The position numbers and the translations under genes are program-made. The notes beneath the pieces were generated by a model, which saw nothing but the letters and a program-made list of their open reading frames with translations, did no database searches and was not told the origin of the DNA. Positions 4,870 through 5,000 of a DNA stretch of 5,000 nt are shown in pieces (the first letter of the stretch is position 1; each line of letters begins with the position of its first letter). This stretch comes from Propionibacteriaceae bacterium (GTDB lineage: Bacteria > Actinomycetota > Actinomycetes > Propionibacteriales > Propionibacteriaceae): positions 1-5,000 of the forward strand of contig JAJTCL010000235.1 in assembly GCA_021323255.1 (NCBI GenBank), written 5' to 3'.

Positions 4870-5000
4870 TCAGGCGCCTCCACGCAGCGCCACGACTTCG
4901 GCGTACTTGTCTCCGAACCCGGATTCACACAACACAGCGGGCCCGCTCGGTGGCCCCGGGCCGCAGATCCGCTGGTGGCTGAGCTGGGCAAGCGCGGCAT
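4870..5000 (-). CDS. possible C-terminal end of an unidentified protein (enters from right edge)
   Basis: A minus-strand frame enters at the right edge and stays open for 43 codons, ending at TGA 4872-4870 with the residues ESGFGDKYAEVVALRGGA. The stop coincides with the shift into AT-richer non-coding DNA. First- and third-position G/C are both high, so the exactly antiparallel plus-strand frame (containing HDFGVLVSEPGFTQHSGPA) looks equally protein-like and is also open from 4825 to the edge. It has no ATG, GTG or TTG before 4975, which disfavours it as a gene start. I recognise no family, and it does not resemble a tyrosine integrase C-terminus. Treat it as tentative. Confidence 0.25.
   Translation of the reverse strand, partial: AALAQLSHQRICGPGPPSGPAVLCESGFGDKYAEVVALRGGA

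Noticed and set aside
4722..5000. 92-residue minus-strand frame beginning with MPRLPSS
   Set aside because: Its composition looks like a shadow frame. It passes through the AT-rich stretch without family features, and the offset frame ending at 4870 fits the composition shift better.
1..5000. CRISPR array, rRNA or insertion sequence
   Set aside because: I found no regularly spaced repeats, rRNA sequence, transposase motifs or terminal inverted repeats with target duplications.

Overview
The window is high-GC bacterial DNA, and every well-supported gene lies on the minus strand. Codon choice is G/C-rich at third positions. The protein families fit a soil- or plant-associated Actinomycetota or alpha-proteobacterium-like genome. 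The tRNA-derived fragment has no encoded CCA, which leans slightly towards Actinomycetota, but taxonomy cannot be settled from this sequence.

Layout, left to right: (1) 1-827 minus is the N-terminal 275 residues of an FMN-binding glutamate-synthase-family protein that runs off the left edge. (2) 828-1126 is non-coding. It holds a candidate promoter overlapping an 18-bp imperfect palindrome, and a stem-loop just after the sugar operon. (3) 1127-4478 minus is a three-gene polyol/ketose operon, transcribed from high to low coordinates: a zinc-dependent NAD(H)-type polyol dehydrogenase, then a PfkB-family (tagatose-type) kinase, then a GatZ/KbaZ-family protein. The last two are almost fused, with a 2-nt gap and a shared ATGA run. 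(4) 4479-4635 is the operon's upstream region. (5) 4636-4677 minus is the 3' half of a tRNA-Ile(GAU) gene without its 5' half, the typical scar of an integrated element. (6) 4678-4869 is an AT-richer, repeat-bearing stretch without a convincing gene. (7) 4870-5000 is possibly the C-terminal end of an unidentified minus-strand gene.

How the genes work together: the order dehydrogenase - tagatose kinase - GatZ-like protein, with no GatY/KbaY aldolase partner in the window, matches the galactitol/altritol route described in Agrobacterium. There the polyol is oxidised to D-tagatose, the ketose is phosphorylated to D-tagatose 6-phosphate, and a GatZ-family enzyme epimerises this at C4 to D-fructose 6-phosphate. 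Common annotation as 'non-catalytic subunit of tagatose-bisphosphate aldolase' would therefore probably be wrong here. No transporter or regulator for the operon is inside the window.

I see no wholly new defence or mobile system. The most notable features are the tRNA-Ile scar, which predicts an integrated element starting at about 4678 and running to the right, and the likely epimerase role of the GatZ protein.
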